DNA of 64,000 bases from Streptomyces sp. CT34 (lineage in GTDB: Bacteria; Actinomycetota; Actinomycetes; Streptomycetales; Streptomycetaceae), in contig NZ_KN708638.1 in the NCBI RefSeq assembly GCF_000805335.1, forward strand, positions 1,418,161-1,482,160, in the 5' to 3' direction. This document shows, piece after piece, positions 26,548-39,880 of this stretch. A model generated the notes under the pieces. The model ran no database searches. It worked only from the letters and a program-made list of their open reading frames with translations, and was not told where the DNA came from. Position numbers and translations under genes: made by a program. Every line of letters begins with the position of its first letter. Positions within the stretch are counted from its first letter, which is position 1.

Positions 26548-27228
26548 TCAGTGCGCGCAGCCCCAGCTCGCGGCCGTCGCCGCCTCGGCCTTCTCCCGCA
26601 GGTCGCGGACCGCCTTGGCCGGGTCGTCGGCCCCGTACACCGCCGAGCCCGCCACGAACACATCGGCGCCGGCCTCCGCGCACCGCTCGATGGTGGAGGC
26701 GGAGACCCCGCCGTCCACCTGGAGCCACAGCTGGAGGCCGTGCCGGGAGATCAGCTCACGGGTGCGGCGGATCTTCGGCAGCATGATGTCCAGGAACGCC
26801 TGGCCGCCGAAGCCGGGCTCCACGGTCATGATCAGCAGCATGTCCAGCTCGGGGAGCAGGTCCTCGTACGGCTCGATCGGGGTGGCCGGCTTGAGCGCCA
26901 TCGACGCCCGCGCCCCCTTGGCCCGGATCTCCCGCGCCAGCCGCACCGGCGCGGCGGCGGCCTCCGCGTGGAAGGTCACCGAACCGGCCCCGGCCTCGAT
27001 GTACTGCGGCGCCCAGCGGTCCGGGTCCTCGATCATCAGGTGCAGGTCGAGGGGGGTGTCCGTCGCCCTGCTCAGCGACTCGACGACCGGCACGCCGAGG
27101 GTGAGGTTGGGGACGAAGTGGTTGTCCATGACGTCGACATGGAGCCAGTCGGCGCCCTCCACGGCCTTCGCCTCCTCGGCGAGGCGGGCGAAGTCGGCGG
27201 ACAGGATGCTGGGGTTGATCAAGGCCAT
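26548..27228 (-). CDS. rpe: Ribulose-phosphate 3-epimerase
   Basis: Interconverts ribulose 5-phosphate and xylulose 5-phosphate in the pentose phosphate pathway. A 226-residue TIM barrel with the metal and catalytic residues in place: [36 protein letters not shown] and LQVDGGVS. The ATG at 27228 ([13 protein letters not shown]) gives the family length; the frame extends 20 codons upstream without similarity. Ribulose 5-phosphate is also a riboflavin precursor, and in mycobacteria rpe adjoins the rib genes; here about 20 kb of other genes intervene. Confidence 0.96.
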   Translation of the reverse strand: MALINPSILSADFARLAEEAKAVEGADWLHVDVMDNHFVPNLTLGVPVVESLSRATDTPLDLHLMIEDPDRWAPQYIEAGAGSVTFHAEAAAAPVRLAREIRAKGARASMALKPATPIEPYEDLLPELDMLLIMTVEPGFGGQAFLDIMLPKIRRTRELISRHGLQLWLQVDGGVSASTIERCAEAGADVFVAGSAVYGADDPAKAVRDLREKAEAATAASWGCAH

Positions 27229-27302
27229 GCCACCAGTATGGCCCGGCGCCCGCGCGCGGACGGCGGCGGGCCGGGAGAGCCCCGTCACCCGGCCCGCACG
27301 GG

Positions 27303-27339
27303 TCCGCCCCGGCCGGATGCGACGCCCGGCCGGGGCGGA
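27303..27339 (-). terminator. Hairpin terminator after icd
   Basis: A 14-bp perfect stem TCCGCCCCGGCCGG (27303-27316) / CCGGCCGGGGCGGA (27326-27339) with a 9-base loop, 20 bp beyond the icd stop. Confidence 0.8.
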
Positions 27340-27359
27340 AGGGGTGCGGCCCCGCGCGA

Positions 27360-29606
<2,247 letters not shown>

Positions 29607-29615
29607 TCAACATTG

Positions 29616-29627
29616 CTTGACATCAAG
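29616..29627. promoter_or_regulatory. Palindrome in the icd promoter region
   Basis: CTTGACATCAAG, a perfect palindrome except for its 2-base centre, in AT-rich DNA continuing to GATATCTCGTGATC. It lies 33 bp upstream of the icd start and looks like a repressor or activator site. The regulator is unknown. Confidence 0.45.
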
Positions 29628-29738
29628 ATATCTCGTGATCGGGACCCGCTCGACAGGGGTCCGCCCCAACTGCGGCCGAAACCGGCCGCTAGGCCGTGCC
29701 GCCTCCCCGGCCGGGCACCGGTCGTGCCCGGAGACGCG

Positions 29739-29786
29739 GCGACGGCCCCGGACAGCCCCCCGTCCGGGGGCCTCCGGGGCCGTCGC
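29739..29786 (-). terminator. Hairpin terminator after rsmB
   Basis: GCGACGGCCCCGGA (29739-29752) pairs with TCCGGGGCCGTCGC (29773-29786); the interior CCCCC/GGGGG also pairs. It lies 20 bp after the rsmB stop. Confidence 0.8.
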
Positions 29787-29806
29787 CGTCCTGCCCGCCG
29801 GGCAGC

Positions 29807-31246
29807 TCAGTCCGTCCGGCGCAACAGCGCCAGATACATCGCGTCCGTCCCGTGCAGATGCGGCCACAGCTGCACGTCCGGGCCGTCGCCGAGCGCCGGC
29901 ACCCCCGGCATCAGCGGCCGGGCGTCCACCCACTCGACCGCCGCCGCGCCGCCGCCACGCCCCTTGATCACGTCCTCCACCACGGCCCGGGTCTCCGCCG
30001 GATGCGGCGAGCAGGTCGCATAGCCCACCACACCACCGACCCGTACGGCCGCCAGCGCCTGCCGCAGCAACTCCCGCTGGAGCGGCGCGAATCCCTCCAG
30101 ATCCTCCGGGCGGCGCCGCCAGCGGGCCTCGGGGCGGCGGCGCAGCGCGCCCAGGCCGGTGCACGGCACGTCCACCAGCACCCGGTCGAAGGCACCGGGC
30201 CGCCAGGCCGGGCGGGTGCCGTCCGCGGCGATGACCGCGTACGGGCCGGGGTTGCCGTCGAGCGCCCGCGCCACCAGCCGGGCGCGGTGCGGCTGCTTCT
30301 CCGACGCCAGCAGGGCCGCGCCGCGCTCCGCCGCGAGCGCGCCCAGCAGCGCCGCCTTGCCGCCGGGCCCCGCGCAGCCGTCCAGCCAGACCCGGTCCGG
30401 GCCGTCCAACGGCGCGTCGGCCAGCGCGATCGCGACCAGTTGGCTGCCCTCGTCCTGCACCCCGGCCCGGCCCTCGCGTACCGGGTCCAGCGCCCCCGGC
30501 TCACCGCCCTCGGCCAGCCGCACGGCATACGGGGACCAGCGCCCCGGCAGCGCGCCGCCCTCGCCGACGGCGGCCAGCAGTTCCTCGGCGGTGGCCCGGC
30601 CGGGCCGCGCCACCAGCGTCACCTCGGGGCGCTCGTTATCCGCCTCCAGCAGGTCCTCGATGCCGGCGCGGCCACCGCCCAGGGCGTCCCAGAGCGCCGA
30701 GACGATCCAGCGGGGGTGGGCGTGCACGATCCCGAGATGCTCCTCGGGGTCCTCGTCGTACTCCGGGGCCACCCGCTCCAGCCAGCCGTCGAGATCGTGC
30801 GCCGCGACCTTGCGCAGCACCGCGTTGACGAACTTCGCCCGCCCGTCGCCCAGCACCACCCGCGCCAGTTCGACGCTCGCGCTGACCGCGGCGTGCGTCG
30901 GGATCCGCGTCCCGAGCAACTGGTGCGCGCCGAGCGTCAGCACGTCCAGCACCGGCGGGTCGACCTCGCGCAGCGGCCGGTCCACGCACTGCGCGACGAT
31001 CGCGTCATACGTCCCCTGGCGGCGCAGCGACCCGTAGACCAGCTCCGTGGCCAGCGCCGCGTCCCGGGAGTCGAACTCCCCGCCCTCCCGCGCCTTGCGC
31101 AGCAGCGGGGGCAGCACCAGGTTCGCGTACGCGTCCCGCTCGTCGACGGCCCGCAGCGCCTCGAAGGCGAGGATCCGCACCGGGTCCTTCTTGGGGCGGC
31201 GGTAGGGCTTGCGGGTGCCGTGGCGGCGGGGCGGCTGCTGACTCAC
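29807..31246 (-). CDS. rsmB: 16S rRNA m5C967 methyltransferase RsmB
   Basis: Methylates C967 of 16S rRNA using S-adenosylmethionine. A 479-residue protein with an N-terminal NusB-like RNA-binding domain (about residues 22-165, VRILAFEALRAVDERDAYAN) and a C-terminal Rossmann methyltransferase. SAM-binding DGCAGPGGKAALL is at about residue 290. The two cysteines of the mechanism are in VDVPCTGLGALRRRPEARW and YATCSPHPAE. A GTG start is used, with GGAG at a distance of about 11 bases. It follows fmt on the same strand, the usual fmt-rsmB pairing. Confidence 0.95.
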   Translation of the reverse strand: MSQQPPRRHGTRKPYRRPKKDPVRILAFEALRAVDERDAYANLVLPPLLRKAREGGEFDSRDAALATELVYGSLRRQGTYDAIVAQCVDRPLREVDPPVLDVLTLGAHQLLGTRIPTHAAVSASVELARVVLGDGRAKFVNAVLRKVAAHDLDGWLERVAPEYDEDPEEHLGIVHAHPRWIVSALWDALGGGRAGIEDLLEADNERPEVTLVARPGRATAEELLAAVGEGGALPGRWSPYAVRLAEGGEPGALDPVREGRAGVQDEGSQLVAIALADAPLDGPDRVWLDGCAGPGGKAALLGALAAERGAALLASEKQPHRARLVARALDGNPGPYAVIAADGTRPAWRPGAFDRVLVDVPCTGLGALRRRPEARWRRRPEDLEGFAPLQRELLRQALAAVRVGGVVGYATCSPHPAETRAVVEDVIKGRGGGAAAVEWVDARPLMPGVPALGDGPDVQLWPHLHGTDAMYLALLRRTD

Positions 31247-31354
31247 AGAAAAGGTGCTCCGGATACGGGAAGTGGGTTCCGCCCCAGCCTACGCGGGCTG
31301 CCCGGCGGCAGCGCGCCGGGCCGGACCGCCGGCGCCTGGTCAGGCCGGGGCCCG

Positions 31355-31393
31355 GGGTCTGTCCGCCCCTGCCCCATCCCATCGGACAGGCCC
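31355..31393 (-). terminator. Hairpin at the fmt stop codon
   Basis: GGGTCTGTCCG (31355-31365) pairs with CGGACAGGCCC (31383-31393), with one G-U pair and a 17-base loop, touching the fmt stop. It is a weak terminator or attenuator between fmt and rsmB. Confidence 0.45.
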
Positions 31394-32331
31394 TAGTCGC
31401 CCAGCCGCTCCCCGGCCGCGATCCGTACGCCGCGCGCCCAGTCCGCGCCCTTCATCGGCTTCTTCCCCTGCGGCTGGACCCAGAGCAGCTCGACCGGCCG
31501 GCTGCCGGTGCCGACGTACACGGCCTTCTTGGTGCCGGCCAGTTCGCCGGGAGCGAGGGCGAGTTCGGCGTGGTCCGGGGCGATGGTGGCCGCGATCAGC
31601 TTGAGGCGCTCACCGCGGAAGACCGTCCAGGCGCCCGGCGCCGGCGCGCAGCCGCGCACCACCCGGTCGACCCGCAGCGCCGGTGCCGTCCAGTCGACCC
31701 TGGCGTCCTCGACCTCGATCTTCGGCGCGAGCGTGACGCCCTCCTCCGGCTGCGGCACCGCCTTGAGGGTGCCGTCCTCGATGCCGTCCATCGTGGCGAC
31801 GAGCAGACCGGAGCCGGCGAACGCCAGCCGGGTGAGCAGATCGCCGCTGGTGTCGGTCGGCCGCACCTCCTCGGTCAGCACCCCGTACACCGGACCGGAA
31901 TCCAGGCCCTGTTCGATCCGGAACGTCGTGGCACCGGTCACCTCGTCACCGGCCAGCACCGCGTGCTGCACCGGCGCCGCACCGCGCCACGCGGGCAGCA
32001 GGGAGAAGTGCAGATTGACCCACCCCTTGGGGGGAATGTCCAGCGCGGCCTTCGGCAGCAGCGCCCCGTAGGCGACCACCGGGCAGCAGTCCGGCCCGAT
32101 CTCGCGCAGCCGGGCGAGGAAGACCTCGTCCCGCGGCCTGACGGGCTTGAGGACCTCGATGCCCGCCTCCTCCGCACGCTCCGCGACCGGGCTGGCGACA
32201 AGGTGGCGGCCCCGCCCGGCCGGGGCGTCGGGTCTCGTCACGACGGCCACCACCTCGTGCCGGTCCGAGGCGATCAGGGCATCGAGGGCGGGTACGGCGA
32301 CCTCGGGGGTGCCGGCGAAGACAAGCCTCAT
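31393..32331 (-). CDS. fmt: Methionyl-tRNA formyltransferase
   Basis: Formylates initiator Met-tRNA with 10-formyl-THF. A 312-residue protein starting [19 protein letters not shown]. The catalytic site has [19 protein letters not shown] and the folate-site motif [13 protein letters not shown]. The C-terminal OB-like tRNA-binding domain begins near residue 210. The ATG at 32331 is the family start; the frame extends seven codons upstream. It is divergent from an HTH gene across a 249-bp spacer with a large inverted repeat. Confidence 0.96.
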   Translation of the reverse strand: MRLVFAGTPEVAVPALDALIASDRHEVVAVVTRPDAPAGRGRHLVASPVAERAEEAGIEVLKPVRPRDEVFLARLREIGPDCCPVVAYGALLPKAALDIPPKGWVNLHFSLLPAWRGAAPVQHAVLAGDEVTGATTFRIEQGLDSGPVYGVLTEEVRPTDTSGDLLTRLAFAGSGLLVATMDGIEDGTLKAVPQPEEGVTLAPKIEVEDARVDWTAPALRVDRVVRGCAPAPGAWTVFRGERLKLIAATIAPDHAELALAPGELAGTKKAVYVGTGSRPVELLWVQPQGKKPMKGADWARGVRIAAGERLGD

Positions 32332-32412
32332 GGGTGACGGACTACCTCTCACACGCAGCGGAACGGCGCACCAGTCTATGGCTCTTGGCCCAGGTCATGG
32401 GCCCGGACGACA

Positions 32413-32461
32413 GGGGGCGTACGAAGTTGTCCGCGCCCCGCGTACAAGCTCGTACGCCCCC
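32413..32461. repeat. 49-bp imperfect inverted repeat between fmt and the HTH gene
   Basis: GGGGGCGTACGA (32413-32424) is the exact reverse complement of TCGTACGCCCCC (32450-32461). Inside, AGTTGT-CCGCG and GCGTACAAGCT pair imperfectly around CCCC. It could be an operator or an extended hairpin in the divergent promoter region. Confidence 0.7.
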
Positions 32462-32490
32462 ATACCGTGACCAGAGCCACTCCTGTCGCG

Positions 32491-33129
<639 letters not shown>

Positions 33130-33183
33130 CGCCCGCCGGCCCGGCCCGCTCTGCGCGCTCCGCGAACGACGCTTGCCAACACC

Positions 33184-33212
33184 CCGGGACCGCCTGCCGA
33201 CTTCGGTCCCGG
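33184..33212. terminator. Hairpin between convergent HTH gene and priA
   Basis: CCGGGACCG (33184-33192) pairs with CGGTCCCGG (33204-33212) around an 11-base loop in the 108-bp gap. It probably works in both directions. Confidence 0.6.
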
Positions 33213-33237
33213 CGCGGCACGTTCGTGGGCAGCCGCC

Positions 33238-35367
33238 TCACCCGAGATCGGGCGGATCGATCCGCACCCGCACCGGCTCACCCTCCCGCTTGACGAGGCG
33301 CGCCGCGCGGGCGGCCTTCAGCGCCGCGGCCAGCGCCGCTCCCTGGCCCGGCCGAACCCGTACGAGCGCACGCTCCCACGCCTCGCCGGGCGGCGGATCC
33401 CCCGGTTTCCGTGGGCGCCCGGGATCCGGCACCGGGAGTGGAACGGGGCCCAACACCTCGGCCCCCGCGGGGAGTTCGGCCACCCGCAGCAGACCGGCGA
33501 CATCCTCGGCGCGGCCCGCCACCGACGCCATCCGCGACACCGGCGGAAACCCCAGCTCCGCCCGCTCGGCCAGCTCGCGGACCGCGTGGCCGACCGGATC
33601 CCAGCGCACCAGCGCCTGAACCGGCCGCAGCGTCGGCTCCGCTATCACCGCGACCGTGCCGCCCTCGGCCTGCCCCCGGACCAGCGCGGCGGCCCCCAGC
33701 CAGCGGCGCAACGCCTCCTCCCCCGCCCGGAGATCCGGCCGGCCCAACAGCGCCCAGCCGTCCAGCAGCAGCGCGGCGGCATACCCCCCGCCCTCGGCCA
33801 CCGGCTCGGCCCCCGGCGTGCTCACCACCAGCGCGGGCGCCCCCGGCACCGACGCGAGCACATGGTCCCGCCCCGACGTGCGCACCGGCACCGCGGGGAA
33901 CGCCCGGCCCAGCTCCTCGGCCGTGCGCCGCGCTCCCACGATCTGCGCCCGCAGCCGGGCCCCGCCGCACTCGGCGCAGTGCCAGTCCGGCTCCTGCCGG
34001 CCGCACCAGGCACAGACCAGCTCGCCCGCCTCCCGCGCCTCCAGGGGACCGGCGCACGCCCGGCAGCGGGCCGGGGTCCGGCACCGCTCACAGGCCAGCC
34101 GGGGCGCATAGCCGCGGCGCGGCACCTGCACCAGCACCGGCCCGTGCCTGAGCCCCTCGCGGACCACCTGCCAGGCCATCGTCGGCAGCCGGGCGGCCCG
34201 CGCCGCGGCGTCCCTGGCCTCGTCGCCGTCCCCGACCGTACGGACCAGTGGCGCCGCGGCCCGCACCTGCTCGCGGTCGGCGGCCAGCGGCCGGGCCCAG
34301 CCCGTCTCCACCAGCTGCGCCGCCTCGACCGTGCAGCTCAGCCCGCCCAGCAGAAAACCGGACCGCTCGCTCACCGACCGCTGGATCAGCACCTCCCGGG
34401 CATGCGGCTGCGGAGCGTGCGGATCGCTGTGGCTCGCGTCTCCGTCGTCCCACAGGGCGACCAGCCCGAGATCGGCGACCGGCGCGAACATCGCCGCGCG
34501 CGTCCCGACCACCGCGCGGACCGACCCCCGGCTGACCGCCAGCCACCGCCGATACCGCTCCTCGGGCCCGGAATCCGCGGTCAGCAGCACATGCCGGCCC
34601 ACCCCGATCAGCTCCTCCAGCGCCGCGTCCACCCGGGGCGCGGCCCCCCCGTCCGGCACCACCACCAGCGCCCCGCGCCCGCCGGCCAGTGCCGCGGCGG
34701 CGGCCCGCGCCAGCTCCTGCGGCCAGGTCGCCCCCGGCAGCGCCGTCCACACCGCCCGCGGCGCGTCCCCCCGCCCGAGCGCCGCCAGGAACCCGGCGCC
34801 GGCCCCGTACCGCGTCCAACTCCCGGGCTCCGGCGGTGCGTTGGGCGGCAGCGGCGCAGGCGACGGCTTCGCCTCGGCCCGGGCCCGGCGGGGCGGCACG
34901 GCCAGCTGCACCACATCCGCCAGCGACCCGGCATAGCGGTCCGCGACCGACCGGCACAGCGCCAGCAGCTCCGGCGACAGCACCCGCTCCGGCGACAGCA
35001 CCTGGGCGATCGGCGCCAGCACCCCCCGGAACCCGCTCTCCGCCACCCGCTCCACGATGAACCCGCTGACGAGCTTGCCGCCCTCCCGGCGACCGCCCTT
35101 CTCCCCCGCCCCGAACCGCACCCGCACCCGCACCCCGGGCTGCGCCTCGGCGTCCATCGCGGCCGGCACCGCATAGTCGAAGAACCGGTCGAGGTGCACC
35201 AGCCCCTTGTCGACCAGCACCCGGGCCACCGGCAACCCGGCCGCCAGCTCGGCCCCCCGCCACGTCCGCGGCCGGGCCCGCTCCCCCCTCGACTCCCGCA
35301 CCGCCTCGCGGATGAGGGCCAGCTGCTCCCCCCCACCCGGCCCCGTCCGTCCGTTCTCCCTGCTCAC
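33238..35367 (-). CDS. priA: PriA-like replication restart protein lacking helicase motifs
   Basis: A 709-residue PriA homologue. The N-terminal 3'-DNA-binding domain (VLVDKGLVHLDRFFDYAVP) and the eight zinc cysteines (CERC, CRAC, CAWC, CAEC) are present. The Walker A position reads ALPGATWPQEL with no GKT, and the DEEH box is replaced by WDDGD, so it should not hydrolyse ATP, as known for actinobacterial PriA. It probably acts as a structural loader of the replisome at stalled forks. The GTG at 35367 is chosen because the frame upstream runs through the metK terminator hairpin. Confidence 0.9.
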   Translation of the reverse strand: MSRENGRTGPGGGEQLALIREAVRESRGERARPRTWRGAELAAGLPVARVLVDKGLVHLDRFFDYAVPAAMDAEAQPGVRVRVRFGAGEKGGRREGGKLVSGFIVERVAESGFRGVLAPIAQVLSPERVLSPELLALCRSVADRYAGSLADVVQLAVPPRRARAEAKPSPAPLPPNAPPEPGSWTRYGAGAGFLAALGRGDAPRAVWTALPGATWPQELARAAAAALAGGRGALVVVPDGGAAPRVDAALEELIGVGRHVLLTADSGPEERYRRWLAVSRGSVRAVVGTRAAMFAPVADLGLVALWDDGDASHSDPHAPQPHAREVLIQRSVSERSGFLLGGLSCTVEAAQLVETGWARPLAADREQVRAAAPLVRTVGDGDEARDAAARAARLPTMAWQVVREGLRHGPVLVQVPRRGYAPRLACERCRTPARCRACAGPLEAREAGELVCAWCGRQEPDWHCAECGGARLRAQIVGARRTAEELGRAFPAVPVRTSGRDHVLASVPGAPALVVSTPGAEPVAEGGGYAAALLLDGWALLGRPDLRAGEEALRRWLGAAALVRGQAEGGTVAVIAEPTLRPVQALVRWDPVGHAVRELAERAELGFPPVSRMASVAGRAEDVAGLLRVAELPAGAEVLGPVPLPVPDPGRPRKPGDPPPGEAWERALVRVRPGQGAALAAALKAARAARLVKREGEPVRVRIDPPDLG

Positions 35368-35418
35368 AGCATCAGTCTTAGCAGAAGGGTCCGACAGCTG
35401 GCGGGGGCTGTGGACAGC

Positions 35419-35455
35419 CGACGGCCCCGAACCACCGGGTGGTTCGGGGCCGTCG
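35419..35455 (-). terminator. Terminator between metK and priA
   Basis: A 16-bp perfect stem CGACGGCCCCGAACCA (35419-35434) / TGGTTCGGGGCCGTCG (35440-35455) with loop CCGGG, 26 bp after the metK stop. Confidence 0.88.
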
Positions 35456-35481
35456 GTCACGAGCCCTGGCGGAGCGGCGGC

Positions 35482-36690
<1,209 letters not shown>

Positions 36691-36956
36691 ATCGCTCCCT
36701 GGGGTTGCAGCGGCTGCTGGCTGATCATTGGCGGAAGGGCCGAGAGCTGCGCTCGGCCGAATCCACTGCCAGTTTACGGGTCGTATGTGGCGCTCGGGCA
36801 CGCAGTCTCGATTTATGGAACCCCCGTGACCTGGGACACCACGGCTCACGGTAGTGACGATCACCTCGAGAATCGGTCGGGTCAAGAGGACATGCCGAAT
36901 TTTGCGGGGCCAGTGGGAGTAATCAGGGGGCGCTCCGGGGCGCTCTCCCGGGGCCC

Positions 36957-38210
36957 TCAGGGGTTGCCCCGGTCGGCGGCCGGGGGCTCCGCGAGGCGGG
37001 GGGCGACCAGGTCCCAGAGAGTGTCGGCGAGGGCTTCCTTGGGACCGTACGGGACCGGCGTCTCGGTGCCGTCCGTGGCCAGGATCACGGCCTCGTTCTC
37101 GGCCGAGCCGAATGCCTTGTGCTCGCCGACCTCGTTGACGACCAGCAGATCGCAGCCCTTGCGGGCGAGCTTGGCACGGCCGTTGGCGAGGACGTCGTCG
37201 GTCTCCGCGGCGAAGCCGACGACCAGCTGCCCGGGGCGGGCCCGGTCGGCGGAGAGCTCGGCGAGGATGTCCGGATTCCGTACCAGGGTGACGGGTTCCG
37301 GCTCCTGGCCCTCCTGCTTCTTGATCTTGCCGGGGGCGTAGACGGCGGGCCGGAAGTCCGCGACGGCGGCGGCCATCACCACCGCGTCGGCGTCCGCCGC
37401 GGCCTTCAGCACGGACTCCCTCAGCTGCCCGGCGGTGCCGACGTGGATCACGTCGACGCCGGCCGGATCGGGCAGTTCGGAGTTGCCCGCGACGAGGGTG
37501 ACCCGCGCACCGCGGGCCGCGGCCGTACGGGCGAGCGCGTAGCCCTGCTTGCCGGAGGAGCGGTTGCCCAGGTAGCGCACCGGGTCCAGCGGCTCCCGGG
37601 TGCCGCCCGCGCTGACCACGACATGGCGGCCCGCGAGGTCCTGCGGGAGGCCCTTGGCGCCACGGGCCAGCACCCGGCGGCAGAGCTGGAAGATCTCGAC
37701 GGGGTCGGGGAACCGGCCCTTGCCGGTGTCGACGCCGGTCAGCCGGCCGACGGCGGGCTCGACGACGATCGCGCCACGGCGCCGCAGCGTGGCGACGTTC
37801 TCCTGGGTGGCCGGGTTCTCCCACATCTCGGTGTGCATCGCGGGCGCGAAGACCACCGGACAGCGGGCGGTGAGCAGGGTGTTGGTCAGCAGGTCGTCGG
37901 CGAGGCCGTGGGCGGCCTTGGCGAGCAGGTCGGCGGTGGCCGGGGCGACGACCACGAGGTCGGCGTGCTGCCCGATCCTGACGTGCGGGACCTCGTGGAC
38001 GGACTCCCAGACCTCGGTTGCGGCCGGGTTGCCGGAGAGCGCGGCCCAGGTGGCCTCGCCGACGAAGTGCAGCGACGCGGCGGTCGGCACGACCCGGACG
38101 TCGTGGCCGGACTCGGTGAACTGCCGCAGCAGCTCGCACGCCTTGTACGCGGCGATCCCGCCACTGACCCCCAGGACGACCCTCGGCCGCTCCTGCTCCC
38201 GCTTCTCCAT
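36957..38210 (-). CDS. coaBC: Bifunctional CoaBC: phosphopantothenoylcysteine synthetase/decarboxylase
   Basis: Two steps of coenzyme A synthesis. The N-terminal flavoprotein CoaC (about residues 10-190) has [20 protein letters not shown] and the PAMHTEMW loop. The C-terminal CoaB (about 195-410) shows [24 protein letters not shown] and KKQ..EP near the dimer lid. The protein has 417 residues from ATG 38210; an ATG 12 codons upstream is an alternative. It follows rpoZ after a terminator and precedes metK, the order conserved in mycobacteria. Confidence 0.95.
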   Translation of the reverse strand: MEKREQERPRVVLGVSGGIAAYKACELLRQFTESGHDVRVVPTAASLHFVGEATWAALSGNPAATEVWESVHEVPHVRIGQHADLVVVAPATADLLAKAAHGLADDLLTNTLLTARCPVVFAPAMHTEMWENPATQENVATLRRRGAIVVEPAVGRLTGVDTGKGRFPDPVEIFQLCRRVLARGAKGLPQDLAGRHVVVSAGGTREPLDPVRYLGNRSSGKQGYALARTAAARGARVTLVAGNSELPDPAGVDVIHVGTAGQLRESVLKAAADADAVVMAAAVADFRPAVYAPGKIKKQEGQEPEPVTLVRNPDILAELSADRARPGQLVVGFAAETDDVLANGRAKLARKGCDLLVVNEVGEHKAFGSAENEAVILATDGTETPVPYGPKEALADTLWDLVAPRLAEPPAADRGNP

Positions 38211-38277
38211 CGCTTCGCCGCTCCCCGAGCCTCGGTCCGAACGCATGACGCGCAACGTATGCCCCCATGACACACCA

Positions 38278-38306
38278 AGGGCCCGGCAGACGCGCTGCCG
38301 GGCCCT
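38278..38306 (-). terminator. Terminator after rpoZ
   Basis: A 12-bp perfect stem AGGGCCCGGCAG (38278-38289) / CTGCCGGGCCCT (38295-38306), loop ACGCG, 23 bp after the rpoZ stop. Confidence 0.85.
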
Positions 38307-38329
38307 CGATGAGGTATCTGCGCTACCGC

Positions 38330-38605
38330 TTACTGGGCGGCCGGGCCGTCGACGGACTCGGAGGTCAGCAGACCCGCGTTGATCTCGCGGAGCGCGATCG
38401 ACAGCGGCTTCTCGTGGACGTGCGTGTCGACCAGCGGGCCGACGTACTCCAGCAGGCCCTCGCCGAGCTGGGAGTAGTACGCGTTGATCTGGCGCGCGCG
38501 CTTGGCGGCGTAGATCACGAGGCTGTACTTCGAGTCGGTGGCCTCGAGAAGCTCATCAATGGGCGGGTTGATGATGCCCTCGGGTGCGGTGATGGAAGAG
38601 GACAC
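38330..38605 (-). CDS. rpoZ: RNA polymerase omega subunit
   Basis: A 91-residue omega subunit that stabilises beta-prime during RNA polymerase assembly. The core [20 protein letters not shown] and [14 protein letters not shown] is canonical, as is [12 protein letters not shown]. The GTG start at 38605 is preceded by GGAAGG. gmk lies 87 bp upstream, the standard gmk-rpoZ pair. Confidence 0.97.
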   Translation of the reverse strand: MSSSITAPEGIINPPIDELLEATDSKYSLVIYAAKRARQINAYYSQLGEGLLEYVGPLVDTHVHEKPLSIALREINAGLLTSESVDGPAAQ

Positions 38606-38692
38606 TCTCTACCTTCCGAAAGGGGATGAAGCAGGTGGCGGCGTGGAAACGCCGAAAACGGGAAATCCGCGGCGCCGGGATCGGAGTCGGGA

Positions 38693-39313
38693 TCAGCTGG
38701 TGGCTTCCCGGTCCCCAGATCGGCGCAGCATCAAGGCTAGCAGCTCACGGCTGACGTCCTCGACGGAGGTGTTGACAAGAGTCACATCGAACTCCTTCTC
38801 CGCAGCCAGCTCGACCCTGGCGGCCTCCAGCCGGCGCTCGATGACCTCGGGCGCCTCGGTGCCGCGGCCGGTGAGCCGGCGGACCAGCTCCTCCCAGCTC
38901 GGCGGGGCCAGGAAGACCAGGTGGGCGTCGGCCATGGACTCGCGGACCTGGCGGGCGCCCTGCAGGTCGATCTCCAGCAGGACGGGCTCTCCGGACTCCA
39001 GCCGGTCCAGCACCGCCTTGCGGGGGGTGCCGTAGCGGTTGCCCGCGAATTCGGCCCATTCCAGCAGCTCGCCGTTGGCGATCAGCTTGTCGAATTCCCC
39101 GTCGTCGACGAAGAAATACTGGACGCCGTGGCGCTCCCCGGGACGCGGTTTGCGGGTGGTGGCCGAAACCGAGAGCCAGACCTCGGGGTGGACCTTGCGC
39201 ATATGCGCGACGACCGTGCTCTTGCCGACGCCCGAGGGGCCGGAGAGCACGGTCAGCCGCGGTTGTCTGGCCGGGGGGACGGGGGCCATCCCCCGGGAGA
39301 CTGCAGAACTCAT
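38693..39313 (-). CDS. gmk: Guanylate kinase
   Basis: Phosphorylates GMP to GDP. A 206-residue P-loop kinase with [16 protein letters not shown] at about residues 20-35, the GMP-binding [19 protein letters not shown] and [12 protein letters not shown]. The 18 residues before the P-loop strand are the usual variable extension; the ATG at 39313 is the first good start. mihF ends the gene upstream by 38 bp. Confidence 0.96.
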   Translation of the reverse strand: MSSAVSRGMAPVPPARQPRLTVLSGPSGVGKSTVVAHMRKVHPEVWLSVSATTRKPRPGERHGVQYFFVDDGEFDKLIANGELLEWAEFAGNRYGTPRKAVLDRLESGEPVLLEIDLQGARQVRESMADAHLVFLAPPSWEELVRRLTGRGTEAPEVIERRLEAARVELAAEKEFDVTLVNTSVEDVSRELLALMLRRSGDREATS

Positions 39314-39351
39314 GCAGCGATTATTCCAGCTTCCGGGCGGTGCCGGAAAAC

Positions 39352-39675
39352 TCAGGAAGCGGGGCTGCCGAACTCGCGCTCCAGCGATGCGATCTGGTTG
39401 GAGCCGAGGCCGCGTACACGGCGGCTCTCGGAGATGCCGAGCCGCTCCATGATCTGCTTGGCGCGGACCTTGCCGACGCCGGGCAGGGACTCCAGCAGGG
39501 CGGAGACCTTCATCTTGCCGATGACGTCGTTCTCCTGGCCCTGCTTGATGACCTCATGGAGGGAGGCACCGGAGTGCTTGAGCCGATTCTTGACCTCGGC
39601 GCGCTCCCGGCGAGCCGCGGCGGCCTTTTCGAGCGCGGCAGCGCGCTGTTCAGGGGTAAGGGGCGGAAGAGCCAC
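39352..39675 (-). CDS. mihF: Integration host factor, actinobacterial (sIHF/mIHF)
   Basis: A 107-residue nucleoid-associated protein that binds and bends DNA and affects sporulation and secondary metabolism in streptomycetes. The helix-two-turn-helix [20 protein letters not shown] is followed by [11 protein letters not shown]. The N-terminal helix ([20 protein letters not shown]) is typical. A GTG start at 39675 is used, with GAGGTGA upstream. It sits between pyrF and gmk, as in all actinobacteria I know. Confidence 0.97.
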   Translation of the reverse strand: MALPPLTPEQRAAALEKAAAARRERAEVKNRLKHSGASLHEVIKQGQENDVIGKMKVSALLESLPGVGKVRAKQIMERLGISESRRVRGLGSNQIASLEREFGSPAS

Positions 39676-39830
39676 GCCTACGTCACCTCGGATGTCGAAC
39701 TGTCGGATACGGACCGGTGTGGAACCTAGTCGCCCCGCATGAGCGGAGCAACGAGCAACGCGCTTACGTGCAGTGCTCTCGACGGAGACTAGCGGCCGAT
39801 GGCGCCGGAGTCAGCGAGAACAGACGAAAA

Positions 39831-39858
39831 GTCCTGGTCAGACTCTGCTGACCAGGAC
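39831..39858 (-). terminator. Rho-independent terminator of the pyr operon
   Basis: An 11-bp perfect stem GTCCTGGTCAG (39831-39841) / CTGACCAGGAC (39848-39858). On the minus strand it is followed directly by TTTTCG, giving a true U-run, 22 bp after pyrF. Confidence 0.92.
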
Positions 39859-39880
39859 ATTTCGGGACCAAATGACCGCC

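Noticed and set aside
36691..36956. Possible SAM-responsive riboswitch upstream of metK
   Set aside because: None of the conserved cores or stems of known SAM riboswitches was found in this gap.
36691..38268. Upstream extension of the metK frame across coaBC
   Set aside because: The extension overlaps coaBC on the same strand in another frame; the GTG at 36690 with a good ribosome site gives the normal MetK.
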